Shown in pieces: positions 40,871-49,427 of a stretch of 63,358 bases of DNA. Position numbers and translations under genes: made by a program. Below the pieces are notes generated by a model, which was not told the origin of the DNA, did no database searches, and was given only the letters and a program-made list of their open reading frames with translations. The DNA is from Jeotgalibacillus campisalis. Lineage in GTDB: Bacteria > Bacillota > Bacilli > Bacillales > Jeotgalibacillaceae. Position 1 is the stretch's first letter, and each line of letters starts with the position of its first letter. The DNA lies in NCBI RefSeq assembly GCF_000829515.1, contig NZ_JXRR01000016.1, positions 1 through 63,358 on the forward strand. Reading direction: 5' to 3'.

Positions 40871-41443
40871 TTATTTTACTGCAATCCCATTTTCAAGAAT
40901 ACTAAAAATAGCTTCAGACCATTGATCAGCGGGTACTTTTTGGTAATTCGGGATTAAAACGGTGTTAAAAAAAATGCCTGCTACTAAAGAGGATGGCACG
41001 TCTTTGCGAATGGAGCCTTCCTCCTTGGCTTTTTCAATATGAACCGTCAGTAATTGAAACAGTTCACGCGAATACCCGTCGAGCTCATCTAAATGGCTAA
41101 TAACACTAGGAGAAGTACTTTGGTTTAGGGAAGAACGCATTTTTATCATGTCGTATACTTGAGAATACTCCATAAATAGCGTCAACAGTTCTTTCAGCAT
41201 GTTAAAAGAGGAGTCTTGAGGAGTAATAGCATTAATTTTGTTCATTACCTCCATCATGAGAAGGCGCATATAATCAGTAATCAATTCGTCTTTGTTACTG
41301 TAGTATTCATATATTGTACTTCTGGCTACATCTAATTTTTCAGCCAATGCTTTAAAGTGAAATCCTTCATATCCCTTTTCAAGCAGCAGTTCTTCAGTTG
41401 CATTTAAAAGGTCGTCAATAACCATCTTTCTTTGTCTAGCCAT
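40871..41443 (-). CDS. TetR/AcrR-family transcriptional regulator
   Basis: 190-aa repressor-type protein. The N-terminal helix-turn-helix (about residues 8-55) reads LLNATEELLLEKGYEGFHFK, then LAEKLDVARSTIYEYYSNKD. The remaining helices form a ligand-binding domain with no assigned ligand. The ATG at 41443 is chosen over two upstream ATGs that overlap the AAAGGA site. The target is not evident; the neighbouring genes are an XRE regulator and a universal stress protein. Confidence 0.82.
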   Translation of the reverse strand: MARQRKMVIDDLLNATEELLLEKGYEGFHFKALAEKLDVARSTIYEYYSNKDELITDYMRLLMMEVMNKINAITPQDSSFNMLKELLTLFMEYSQVYDMIKMRSSLNQSTSPSVISHLDELDGYSRELFQLLTVHIEKAKEEGSIRKDVPSSLVAGIFFNTVLIPNYQKVPADQWSEAIFSILENGIAVK

Positions 41444-41591
41444 AATATCCATCATCCTTTATTGAGCCATACTTATGTTTATTATAACGGAAATTGAAGC
41501 AAACCGTGTACTTTGAGTCGAATAAATAAACGTTCAAACGGATTCTCTTTTCATCTGCTGCTTTTTTAGAGTGTTGAAGGCAAGTTAAAAT

Positions 41592-41629
41592 ACCCGGTTT
41601 CTTTACTTCAATAGTAAAGAAACTACGGG
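41592..41629 (-). terminator. hairpin between the universal-stress and TetR genes
   Basis: CCCGGTTTCTTTACT/AGTAAAGAAACTACGGG stem with one bulge and a 5-nt loop. Probably the terminator of the leftward usp gene, although the T tract is poor. Confidence 0.55.
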
Positions 41630-41718
41630 CATTTATCTGTATAGATTGGCTTCATAAATTTAGGAGATAGATTAATACAAGAACGGTTTAGCAGCAAAAT
41701 CATTCACATTTGACCTGC

Positions 41719-42228
41719 CTACTTAATCACCAGCACACTGCAGGGAGAAGACTGCATTATCTTTTCACTCACACTCCCTAAGAACCATTTTTGAAAGGTG
41801 TTTTTTTCTGTTCGTCCCACAATAATCAGATCCACTTCGTTGTTTTCAGCATAGTCAACAATTGCTTCTGCAGGAGAGCCGGATAGTGGGTAAAATTGCG
41901 CTTGAATGTCCTTTGCATCAAGGTGATCTTTTGCAGAAAGCAATGCATCATCCAGTTCCTCTGTCAGTTGGTGAACTGATTGCCCATGATCCTGCTGAGG
42001 CAGAGGAGGCATATAGGGAGGGTTTTGTTTATCGACTCCCGGTGTCATAATGGGTGCTGCATCTCTGGGCTTATCGTAAACGGTTGTGTCGATCGAATGC
42101 TTCTCAGTAGAAACATGTGTAATAGTCAGATCGGCTTTACTATTTAAATGAAGCAGACTTACAGCAGAATCCAGCGCTTTTTGACTGCTGGCTGACTGAT
42201 CAAACGCTAAAAGAATATGCGTATACAT
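41719..42228 (-). CDS. universal stress protein UspA family
   Basis: 169-aa cytosolic protein with the UspA alpha/beta fold. It begins MYTHILLAFDQSASSQKALD. The ATP-binding signature near the end reads DLIIVGRTEKNTFQKWFLGS, then VSEKIMQSSPCSVLVIK; the usual GxxGxxx loop is altered to GRTEKNTFQ, so nucleotide binding is uncertain. A Pro/Gln-rich stretch (about 55-85, TPGVDKQNPPYMPPLPQQDH) is an unusual insertion. AAGGAGTG lies upstream of the ATG. Confidence 0.85.
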   Translation of the reverse strand: MYTHILLAFDQSASSQKALDSAVSLLHLNSKADLTITHVSTEKHSIDTTVYDKPRDAAPIMTPGVDKQNPPYMPPLPQQDHGQSVHQLTEELDDALLSAKDHLDAKDIQAQFYPLSGSPAEAIVDYAENNEVDLIIVGRTEKNTFQKWFLGSVSEKIMQSSPCSVLVIK

Positions 42229-42310
42229 CTCATTTCACTCCTTTTAAGAATCATTACTATGTCTTTACCCTGCTCATTGATGTAATAGTCTGAAAAAAGA
42301 AAAGAACATA

Positions 42311-42338
42311 AAAAAAGCCCTTTTAAAAGGGCTTTTAA
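42311..42338 (+). terminator. bidirectional terminator-like hairpin
   Basis: AAAAAAGCCCTTTTAAAAGGGCTTTT, almost fully self-complementary, with runs on both sides. It lies between the usp start and the 23-aa peptide gene, so it probably terminates the latter leftward transcript. Confidence 0.75.
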
Positions 42339-42469
42339 AGTAAATGGGGTTTAAATGAACGAGTGAACAAATAAGTAGACCAAATAAGATAAATGTAGTG
42401 CATATGTTATAAGTACAATAGTTGCTCTGCTTCAATTAAATCCCCGAAAAATGTGTGTATTGGATGAAA

Positions 42470-42541
42470 TTATCCAATCAGGTTGATCAGGAAAAAGATT
42501 ACAACGATTGCACCAATAATCATTAAAATAGTTCTTAGCAT
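42470..42541 (-). CDS. 23-residue membrane peptide, unknown
   Basis: Tiny ORF whose product (MLRTILMIIGAIVVIFFLIN and three more residues) is one hydrophobic helix. AAAGGGGTG lies 5-6 nt before the ATG, and a hairpin terminator lies about 130 nt downstream. Such peptides occur in spore-formers, but I cannot assign a family. It is divergent from the bmr leader. Confidence 0.55.
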   Translation of the reverse strand: MLRTILMIIGAIVVIFFLINLIG

Positions 42542-42703
42542 TTTTTTCACCCCTTTGTCAGGATCCAAAACAGGTCGAAAAAAACCTACCTTTTGGTTAG
42601 TTATAACATACCCTCACATTGTTCTTTAAAACGTTTTCGTTAAAAAAAGTTGACAAATGAATCTAAACTCACATCTTTACTTTTCTAAAAAATGAAAAAA
42701 CAA

Positions 42704-42733
42704 TTGACATCTACTAATTAGTTGGGCTAATCT
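42704..42733 (+). promoter_or_regulatory. sigma-A promoter of the bmr leader
   Basis: Consensus TTGACA, 18 nt, TAATCT. The spacer contains the dyad ACTAATTAGT, a possible repressor site. Transcription would start near 42740. Confidence 0.65.
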
Positions 42734-42781
42734 AAGGGTGTCCTAAATGGGCAAAATTACTTAAGAAGGGAGTTGCGTGTC

Positions 42782-42853
42782 ATGAAAAATCGTATAGTTG
42801 CCTCAGATCGTTTTATCAAACTGAATAACGCGCAGCTGCAGCCTCTTTTGTAA
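42782..42853 (+). CDS. 23-residue leader peptide of bmrCD (BmrB-like position)
   Basis: Short ORF (MKNRIVASDRFIKLNNAQLQ and three more residues) with AGAAGGGAG about 8 nt before the ATG. It lies between the promoter and the terminator that precede the bmrC homologue. In B. subtilis the corresponding place holds bmrB, whose translation couples ribosome-targeting antibiotics to read-through of a terminator. BmrB is longer (about 54 aa), so only position and layout, not sequence, support equivalence. Confidence 0.6.
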   Translation: MKNRIVASDRFIKLNNAQLQPLL

Positions 42854-42936
42854 CAGATGGACTTTAATTGAGAAATCATTTTTCTGTCATGATTGTGGTG
42901 AAGTCTGCGTATCGTAGTCTGTGCCTAAAATAATGG

Positions 42937-42973
42937 AAGCATACCGTGCTTTAATAGGCGGTGTGCTTTTTTA
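42937..42973 (+). terminator. attenuator terminator in the bmrCD leader
   Basis: AAGCATACCG pairs with CGGTGTGCTT (one wobble) around a 12-nt loop, followed by TTTTTT. No complete gene precedes it, only the leader peptide, which marks it as an attenuator. Confidence 0.8.
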
Positions 42974-43064
42974 GTTTCCAAAATATGTATTTTGTTGTTA
43001 ACAGAGTGATCTGTTTTCATATATGTAAGAGTGTATCAACCATTTTAAAAAAGGAGGAACAAAA

Positions 43065-43118
43065 ATGAACAAGGGTACAATAAAGTTTACAAAAACGGTG
43101 GAGCTAGAAAGCGGGTAG
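43065..43118 (+). CDS. 17-residue peptide before bmrC
   Basis: MNKGTIKFTKTVELESG with an optimal AAAAAGGAGGAAC site. It ends 35 nt before bmrC. It may be a second leader peptide that keeps ribosomes on the mRNA, or a decayed remnant of a longer bmrB. Its only strong support is the ribosome site and position. Confidence 0.45.
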   Translation: MNKGTIKFTKTVELESG

Positions 43119-43153
43119 CCCGATAAAAGGGAAGAAAAAGGAGGCAGGATTGC

Positions 43154-44911
43154 ATGTTTGATATTTTTTTAAAGTTAAGCTGGTTTTTTAAAGAGCATTG
43201 GAAGCGCTACACAGTGGCCATTGTCCTGCTTCTGATTGCCAATGTATTTGAAGTGATACCTCCTTTTCTGGTAGGTCTTGCCATAGATGATATCTTCCGA
43301 GGAGAACTGACGCAGGGGATGTTAAAACGCTACCTGCTCATTTTGGTCGGGATTGCGCTAATAGCGTATTTATTTAATTACATCTGGCAATATTTATTGT
43401 TTGGCGGTGCAAATGAAATTGAAAGAAGGCTCCGTTCTATGTTTATGGGTCATTTATTGAAAATGACACCAACCTTTTATGAACGTAACCGTACCGGAGA
43501 TCTTATGGCAAGATCAACGAACGATCTGAAAGCAGTATCTGTTACAGCGGGCTTTGGTGTATTAACTCTTATTGATTCTACAGCCTATATGCTGACGATT
43601 CTTATAACGATGGGTGTCGTGGTTTCCTGGGAACTTACGATCGCAGCGGTTCTCCCGTTGCCTGTATTGGCCATCGTCATGCAGCTTTTAGGTAAGAGAA
43701 TTCATGAGCGTTACACAAGTGCACAGGACGCTTTCGGGGATTTGAATGACCGTGTGCTTGAATCGATCGCGGGTGTCAGAGTCATTCGTGCATATGTTCA
43801 GGAACGTGCGGATGAAGCTCAATTTCATCAAGAGACAGAAGACGTTTTTAAAAAGAATATGAAAGTAGCTGTTATTGACACTCTTTTTAATCCGTTGACA
43901 AAAATCCTGACAGGTATCAGCTATATGATTGGATTAGGATATGGCGGGTTTCTTGTATTCAATCAGTCCATTACATTAGGTGAGTTAGTCGCCTTTAACG
44001 TATATCTTGGTATGCTGATCTGGCCAATGTTTGCTATTGGTGAACTGATTAATATCATGCAGCGGGGAAATGCATCAATGGATCGTGTAAATGAAACACT
44101 GAATTATTCTGAAGATGTACCGGATTGCAAAACCCCTGTGAATGATGCAGCAGCGAGTTCCATTTCATTTACAAATTCCGGATTTCAATACCCATCTTCA
44201 TCTGTAAAAAATCTGACGGATTTAAATGTGAAGATCAATCAGGGTCAGACTCTTGGTGTTGTCGGTAAAACGGGCAGCGGCAAAACAACTTTTGTGAAGC
44301 AGCTGTTAAAAGAATATCCCATGGGTGACGGTGCAATAAGAATCGGGGAAACAGTCATTGCAGAGCAGACAAAAGATCATGTTAGATCCTGGTTCGGCTA
44401 TGTTCCTCAAGATCATATTCTTTTTTCCAGAAGCATTCGTGAAAACATTTTATTCGGAGCTGAAGACTCGGATGAAAAAGCCATCTTTCATGCGATAAAA
44501 ATGGCTCATTTTGAACGTGATTTAGAAATGCTTCCTGATGGACTTGAGACGCTGGTGGGAGAAAAGGGAGTAGCTCTTTCAGGCGGCCAGAAACAGCGGA
44601 TCTCCATTGCACGTGCGTTGATAAAAAATCCGTCAGTACTAATATTAGATGATTCTTTGTCAGCTGTTGATGCAAAAACTGAATCCAGTATTTTAAACAA
44701 TATCCGTAACGAAAGGCAAGGCAAAACGACCATTATTACGACTCATCGTTTGTCAGCTGTTGAACATGCAGACTGGATCATTGTCCTAGAAGAGGGGCGA
44801 GTGATTGAAGAAGGCAGACATGATGAGCTGCTTTTAGCTAAAGGATGGTATTTGGAACAGTATGAGCGCCAGCAGGTGGAAGAATCACTTCTTGAGGAGG
44901 TGCGCTCATGA
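43154..44911 (+). CDS. bmrC: multidrug ABC transporter half BmrC
   Basis: 585-aa ABC exporter half (six membrane helices, residues about 1-310; ATPase about 330-575), the same length as B. subtilis BmrC (YheI). Motifs: Walker A GKTGSGKTT, signature ALSGGQKQR, Walker B LILDDSL with Asp where the catalytic Glu normally stands, and H-loop TTHRLSA. The Asp marks the degenerate ATP site of the BmrC/BmrD heterodimer. AAAAGGAGG precedes the ATG. The gene overlaps bmrD by 4 nt (ATGA). The pair exports drugs and dyes. Confidence 0.93.
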   Translation: MFDIFLKLSWFFKEHWKRYTVAIVLLLIANVFEVIPPFLVGLAIDDIFRGELTQGMLKRYLLILVGIALIAYLFNYIWQYLLFGGANEIERRLRSMFMGHLLKMTPTFYERNRTGDLMARSTNDLKAVSVTAGFGVLTLIDSTAYMLTILITMGVVVSWELTIAAVLPLPVLAIVMQLLGKRIHERYTSAQDAFGDLNDRVLESIAGVRVIRAYVQERADEAQFHQETEDVFKKNMKVAVIDTLFNPLTKILTGISYMIGLGYGGFLVFNQSITLGELVAFNVYLGMLIWPMFAIGELINIMQRGNASMDRVNETLNYSEDVPDCKTPVNDAAASSISFTNSGFQYPSSSVKNLTDLNVKINQGQTLGVVGKTGSGKTTFVKQLLKEYPMGDGAIRIGETVIAEQTKDHVRSWFGYVPQDHILFSRSIRENILFGAEDSDEKAIFHAIKMAHFERDLEMLPDGLETLVGEKGVALSGGQKQRISIARALIKNPSVLILDDSLSAVDAKTESSILNNIRNERQGKTTIITTHRLSAVEHADWIIVLEEGRVIEEGRHDELLLAKGWYLEQYERQQVEESLLEEVRS

Positions 44912-46920
44912 GTGTAGGAAAAAGGCTTTATAAGTATGCGCTGTTATTTAAAAAAACGATCATCATCGCGCTATTAATGCTGACTGTATCTGTTTCCGCA
45001 GAGCTAGTCGGTCCCTTTATTGCAAAGAAAATGATTGATGATCATATTCTAGGAATTGAACAGCCCTGGTATGAATCGGCCGATACAAAAGATGCCGTAG
45101 CATACAATAATACATTTTATAAGCGGGGAGATTACTTTACGGACGGGGAAGAAAAGGGCGAGGAAGCGCATATTTTTCAAATCGGCGTCCGGTTTTTCTT
45201 TGTAGACGAACCCGTCACAGCAGAAGGCGAGCGTTCTTTTGAAGAAGGAAATTTGATTTTTACAGAGGACGAAAATGAAACGGTTTACGCTGCTGATGAA
45301 TTGTCTTCTTCTCAGATTTTGGCGTTTTATCAGCCGGAGATTCCTCGTATCATTCAATTAGTTCTGCTGTATTTTGCACTGACAGTGGTAGCGGCATTGT
45401 TTCACTTTGGGCAGGACTATCATCTTCAGCGCTCGGCGAACAGAATTATTCAAAAGATGAGGACAGATATCTTTGGGCATATTCAAAAGCTGCCAATTAA
45501 TTACTTTGACAACTTGCCTGCAGGAAAAGTTGTCGCAAGAATTACCAATGATACAGAAGCAATAAGGGAGCTTTATGTACAGGTGCTTTCTCAGTTTTTC
45601 TACAGCGGAATCTATATTACCGGTATTTTTGTAGCGCTGTTTATTCTTGATCCGCAGCTTGCAGCGATTTGTCTGCTCTTGCTTCCAATTTTATGGGTAT
45701 GGATGACTGTTTATCGTAAATATGCTTCCACTTACAACCATGTTGTACGTTCGAAGGTAAGTGAAATTAATGCTTCAATTAATGAATCGATTCAAGGCAT
45801 GACGATCATCCAGGCCTTTAGAAGGGAAAAAAGAACAAAAGAAGAATTCGAAGAAATGAATAAAACTCATTTTAATTATCAAAACAAGCTCCTAAGTTTA
45901 AATTCTCTAATGTCTTATAATCTGGTTGCAATTCTGCGGAATCTGACGTTTGTCGCCTTCATCTGGTATTTTGGAAGTGGTGCTATTGGCGCTGAGTCCG
46001 TTGTATCAGTCGGTGTCCTTTATGCGTTTGTAGATTATATAAACCGTCTATTCCAACCCGTAACAGGAATAGTTAACCAGCTTGCCAATTTAGAAATTGC
46101 ATTAGTAGCAGGTGAAAGAGTATTTCAATTGCTCGATGAAGAGGGTGAAGAGGTAGAGGACGGCAGAGTAAATCGATATAAAGGTCAAGTATCATTTGAA
46201 AATGTTTCGTTTGCCTATAAAGAAGAAGATTACGTCTTGAAAAATCTATCATTTGAAGCAAAGCCGGGAGAAACCATTGGTCTGGTTGGTCATACGGGTT
46301 CAGGGAAAAGTTCCATTATGAATTTATTATTCCGTTTTTACGACTGCCAAAAAGGGGAGATTCGTATTGATGGTAAAAACATCAAGGAACTGCCCAGACA
46401 GACGATACGCGAGCATATGGGGATCGTACTTCAGGACCCGTATCTCTTTACAGGTACAATTGCCTCAAACGTCTCTCTCAATGATCCCCGGATTTCAAGG
46501 GACAAAGTAGAAAAAGCATTGAAAGCAGTAGGGGCCGATCGTGTATTAAAGCATCTTGAAAAAGGGCTGGATGAACCGGTGATCGAAAAAGGGAGCACTT
46601 TGTCTTCAGGGCAGCGTCAGCTTATATCTTTTGCCCGGGCACTAGCCTATGATCCGGCTATTTTGATTTTAGACGAAGCTACATCAAGTGTGGATACAGA
46701 AACGGAAGCCATTATACAAGATGCGATGGAGACGTTAAAATCCGGGCGTACGACCTTTATCATTGCACATAGATTATCAACCATTAAAAACGCAGATCAA
46801 ATTCTTGTGCTCGACAAAGGCGAAATTGCTGAAAAGGGCTCTCATGATGAGTTGATGGCTCTCAGAGGAAAATATTATCAAATGTATAAGCTTCAACAGG
46901 GAAATAAACAGGCAGGATAG
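44908..46920 (+). CDS. bmrD: multidrug ABC transporter half BmrD
   Basis: 670-aa ABC exporter half, partner of BmrC. Between the first two membrane helices it has a large hydrophilic insertion (about residues 45-145), matching the extracellular cap of B. subtilis BmrD. ATPase motifs: Walker A GHTGSGKSS, degenerate signature TLSSGQRQL, full catalytic Walker B LILDEATSSVD, and IAHRLSTI. With BmrC this gives one consensus ATP site, formed by the BmrC signature and the BmrD Glu, and one degenerate site. Translationally coupled to bmrC. Confidence 0.93.
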   Translation: MSVGKRLYKYALLFKKTIIIALLMLTVSVSAELVGPFIAKKMIDDHILGIEQPWYESADTKDAVAYNNTFYKRGDYFTDGEEKGEEAHIFQIGVRFFFVDEPVTAEGERSFEEGNLIFTEDENETVYAADELSSSQILAFYQPEIPRIIQLVLLYFALTVVAALFHFGQDYHLQRSANRIIQKMRTDIFGHIQKLPINYFDNLPAGKVVARITNDTEAIRELYVQVLSQFFYSGIYITGIFVALFILDPQLAAICLLLLPILWVWMTVYRKYASTYNHVVRSKVSEINASINESIQGMTIIQAFRREKRTKEEFEEMNKTHFNYQNKLLSLNSLMSYNLVAILRNLTFVAFIWYFGSGAIGAESVVSVGVLYAFVDYINRLFQPVTGIVNQLANLEIALVAGERVFQLLDEEGEEVEDGRVNRYKGQVSFENVSFAYKEEDYVLKNLSFEAKPGETIGLVGHTGSGKSSIMNLLFRFYDCQKGEIRIDGKNIKELPRQTIREHMGIVLQDPYLFTGTIASNVSLNDPRISRDKVEKALKAVGADRVLKHLEKGLDEPVIEKGSTLSSGQRQLISFARALAYDPAILILDEATSSVDTETEAIIQDAMETLKSGRTTFIIAHRLSTIKNADQILVLDKGEIAEKGSHDELMALRGKYYQMYKLQQGNKQAG

Positions 46921-46999
46921 AAAAAACTTACTTGTTGCCGGCACCTTCAGCAAGCAGCAACTTTTAAGTGTAAGATCTAATCGTTCAAACAATAAAAGA

Positions 47000-47052
47000 A
47001 GGGCCGTATGACGTCAATGGGATTTGACTTTATACGGCCCTCTGTTTTTTTG
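47000..47052 (+). terminator. terminator after bmrCD
   Basis: GGGCCGTATGACGTCAA pairs with TTGACTTTATACGGCCC (one mismatch), followed by a T-rich tail with TTTTTTT. Confidence 0.9.
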
Positions 47053-47109
47053 GCAAAGATGAGCCTGGCAGTGTAGGGTGCAGAATTAACTTCTCAATAA
47101 GTTAATCGT

Positions 47110-47727
47110 TCAATACGTCAATCCCACCCGTTTTTTTGAGTAGTCATTTGTCTGAATGAGAGAATAGGCAAAATCACCTGTATCATACATAGAGATGCTT
47201 GAAGGATCATCAGGCAGCGTATTAATTTCCGTTCTGAATTTTCCTATTCTCTTCCCATCAGGCAAGTATGTAGGGCAAACAATCGTCCAATTCATTGAAG
47301 ATTGTTTCAGCATTAAATAAGCGCGGCAATGGTCCTCAGCCGCAGTACTTAAACGGCGGTTTGATTCTTTGGAATGAAAGCGGAACTTGCCAGGTTCTCT
47401 TTTTGAATCCAGTATGCCTGCAGTGCCGATTGTGATGATCTTAGAGATTGAGTTCGCACGCATCGCGGGAAGAATATGAATCATTGATTTAGTGAGTGCA
47501 TCATTTTTATCCGTTCCTAAAGCACTGATAACAACATCGCAGCCGTGAATGACTTCATCAACATCTTTTTTATTTGAAGCATCCCCTTTTATTTTCTTCA
47601 TTCCCGGATGTGAAGCTATACCTTCAGGATCTCGAACGAGTGCCTGGATGTCATGTCCATCCTGTAAAGCATTTTCCATGATTACCCTGCCTACACGGCC
47701 GGATGCACCAAACAGTGCTAATTTCAT
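47110..47727 (-). CDS. NAD(P)-binding atypical short-chain dehydrogenase (NmrA/YhfK-like)
   Basis: 205-aa Rossmann-fold protein starting MKLALFGASGRVGRVIME, with the GASGRVG dinucleotide loop. VVISALGTDKND (about residues 69-80) and KIITIGTAGIL (about 103) are family features. The classical YxxxK dyad is not obvious, so it may be a sensor or an isomerase-like member rather than a dehydrogenase. The ATG at 47727 has AGGAGG about 8 nt before it; the frame is open further upstream but has no ribosome site. Confidence 0.8.
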   Translation of the reverse strand: MKLALFGASGRVGRVIMENALQDGHDIQALVRDPEGIASHPGMKKIKGDASNKKDVDEVIHGCDVVISALGTDKNDALTKSMIHILPAMRANSISKIITIGTAGILDSKREPGKFRFHSKESNRRLSTAAEDHCRAYLMLKQSSMNWTIVCPTYLPDGKRIGKFRTEINTLPDDPSSISMYDTGDFAYSLIQTNDYSKKRVGLTY

Positions 47728-47917
47728 TCGAATTCCTCCTGTAAAACGTTTTTGATTAATATAAGTGTAGCTGATTTTTAACTGACAGAAAAGAGACATC
47801 CTATAATTTCTTTACATGTGTTTGGATGGCCTAAGCCTCACTTACTGTCTGCAAACGCAACGCTTGAAGGGGGAGTTTTCTCGCCATTTACTGTCAAAGT
47901 AATGGTACAATAAGAAA

Positions 47918-47931
47918 TGAAAACGTTTGTA
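47918..47931 (+). promoter_or_regulatory. possible cre box before fumC
   Basis: TGAAAACGTTTGTA resembles the cre consensus with two mismatches and has a symmetric AAACGTTT core, directly before the ribosome site. CcpA control of fumarase would fit the TCA cycle. Confidence 0.4.
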
Positions 47932-47947
47932 AGGAGGAGAAGTAATC

Positions 47948-49339
47948 ATGGATTTTCGTACAGAAAGAGATACTTTAGGAGAAATTCAAGTTCCTGCAAG
48001 TAAGTATTGGGGTGCTCAAACGCAGCGAAGCAAGGAGAATTTTCCGATTGGTATTGAACAAATGCCCTTAGAAATTACATATGCATTTGCAGAGCTGAAG
48101 AAAGCTGCAGCAATGGCTAATTATGATCTTGGAAAGCTCTCTCTTACTAAAAGAGATGCGATCTGCCGTGCCTGTAATGAAATCATTGATGGAAAACTCG
48201 ATGAGCATTTTCCGTTAGTTGTTTGGCAGACCGGCAGCGGAACTCAATCAAATATGAATGTAAATGAAGTGGTGGCTTACCGTGCGAATGTTTTTTTACA
48301 GGAAGAGTCAACGGACGAAACCGTACATCCCAATGATGATGTAAATATGTCTCAAAGTTCTAATGATACGTTTCCAACAGCGATGCACATCGCTGCGTAC
48401 AAGGCTTTGTGCAAAAATTTAATGCCGAGTTTAAAGGAATTAACCGAAACATTTCTGGATAAAGAAGAATCATTTAAAGAAATTATTAAAATCGGCCGAA
48501 CCCATCTGCAAGATGCCACCCCCCTGACTTTGGGACAGGAAATTAGCGGCTGGCGTGCAATGCTTCAAAAAACACGATATATGATACAGGAATCAAGCAA
48601 GCATATATTAAGTCTGGCTATAGGCGGCACCGCTGTTGGTACGGGAATTAACGCACATCCCGAATTTGGAGATCGTGTAGCTAAGCAACTCGTCCTTCAG
48701 ACAGGTTTCCCATTTTATTCATCAGATAATAAATTTCATGCGTTAACCAGTCATGATGATATGGTCCATGTTCACGGTGCATTGAAGGCTTTAGCTGCTG
48801 ATTTAATGAAGATTGCCAATGATATCAGGTGGCTTGCAAGCGGACCAAGAAGCGGAATTGGAGAAATTACGATTCCTGCCAATGAACCAGGCAGTTCCAT
48901 TATGCCTGGAAAAGTGAATCCCACTCAAAGCGAGGCTCTAACGATGGTCACAGCGCAGGTAATGGGCAATGACGCTGCGATAGGATTTGCGGCAAGTCAG
49001 GGTAACTTTGAATTAAATGTTTACAAGCCTGTTATTATTTATAATTTTCTTCAATCGGTCCGCCTCCTTGGAGATGGAATGAAAACATTTAACGATAAAT
49101 GCGCGATTGGAATTGAACCGAATTATGATGTAATCGCAGGGCACGTGGATCGCTCCTTAATGCTTGTTACGGCGCTTAATCCACATATTGGCTACGAAAA
49201 AGCCGCCAAAATTGCAAAGCTTGCGTTTGAAAAGGAATTAACCTTAAAAGAAGCAGCAATCGAAACGGGCTATCTAACAGAAGAGCAATATGATGAGTGG
49301 ATTCAGCCAATTGATATGGTGAATCTCGATCGAGTATAA
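47948..49339 (+). CDS. fumC: class II fumarate hydratase
   Basis: Homotetrameric, iron-free fumarase of the TCA cycle (citG in B. subtilis), interconverting fumarate and malate. 463 aa. Signatures: [14 protein letters not shown] near residue 22, [16 protein letters not shown] (about 96-111), [16 protein letters not shown] (about 185-200, catalytic His) and the SS loop [23 protein letters not shown] (about 306-328). AAGGAGGAG lies upstream of the ATG. It converges on msmX with a shared terminator. Confidence 0.96.
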   Translation: MDFRTERDTLGEIQVPASKYWGAQTQRSKENFPIGIEQMPLEITYAFAELKKAAAMANYDLGKLSLTKRDAICRACNEIIDGKLDEHFPLVVWQTGSGTQSNMNVNEVVAYRANVFLQEESTDETVHPNDDVNMSQSSNDTFPTAMHIAAYKALCKNLMPSLKELTETFLDKEESFKEIIKIGRTHLQDATPLTLGQEISGWRAMLQKTRYMIQESSKHILSLAIGGTAVGTGINAHPEFGDRVAKQLVLQTGFPFYSSDNKFHALTSHDDMVHVHGALKALAADLMKIANDIRWLASGPRSGIGEITIPANEPGSSIMPGKVNPTQSEALTMVTAQVMGNDAAIGFAASQGNFELNVYKPVIIYNFLQSVRLLGDGMKTFNDKCAIGIEPNYDVIAGHVDRSLMLVTALNPHIGYEKAAKIAKLAFEKELTLKEAAIETGYLTEEQYDEWIQPIDMVNLDRV

Positions 49340-49365
49340 TGGTTTATAAACATACCGTTAAATTG

Positions 49366-49403
49366 AAACAAGACTAACTCATGAGAGTTAGTCTTGTTTT
49401 TTA
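49366..49403 (+). terminator. bidirectional terminator between fumC and msmX
   Basis: AAACAAGACTAACT/AGTTAGTCTTGTTT stem with a 6-nt loop; TTTTTT follows on the plus strand. Confidence 0.9.
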
Positions 49404-49427
49404 TGGTTAAAGGGGGTAACCACCAGA

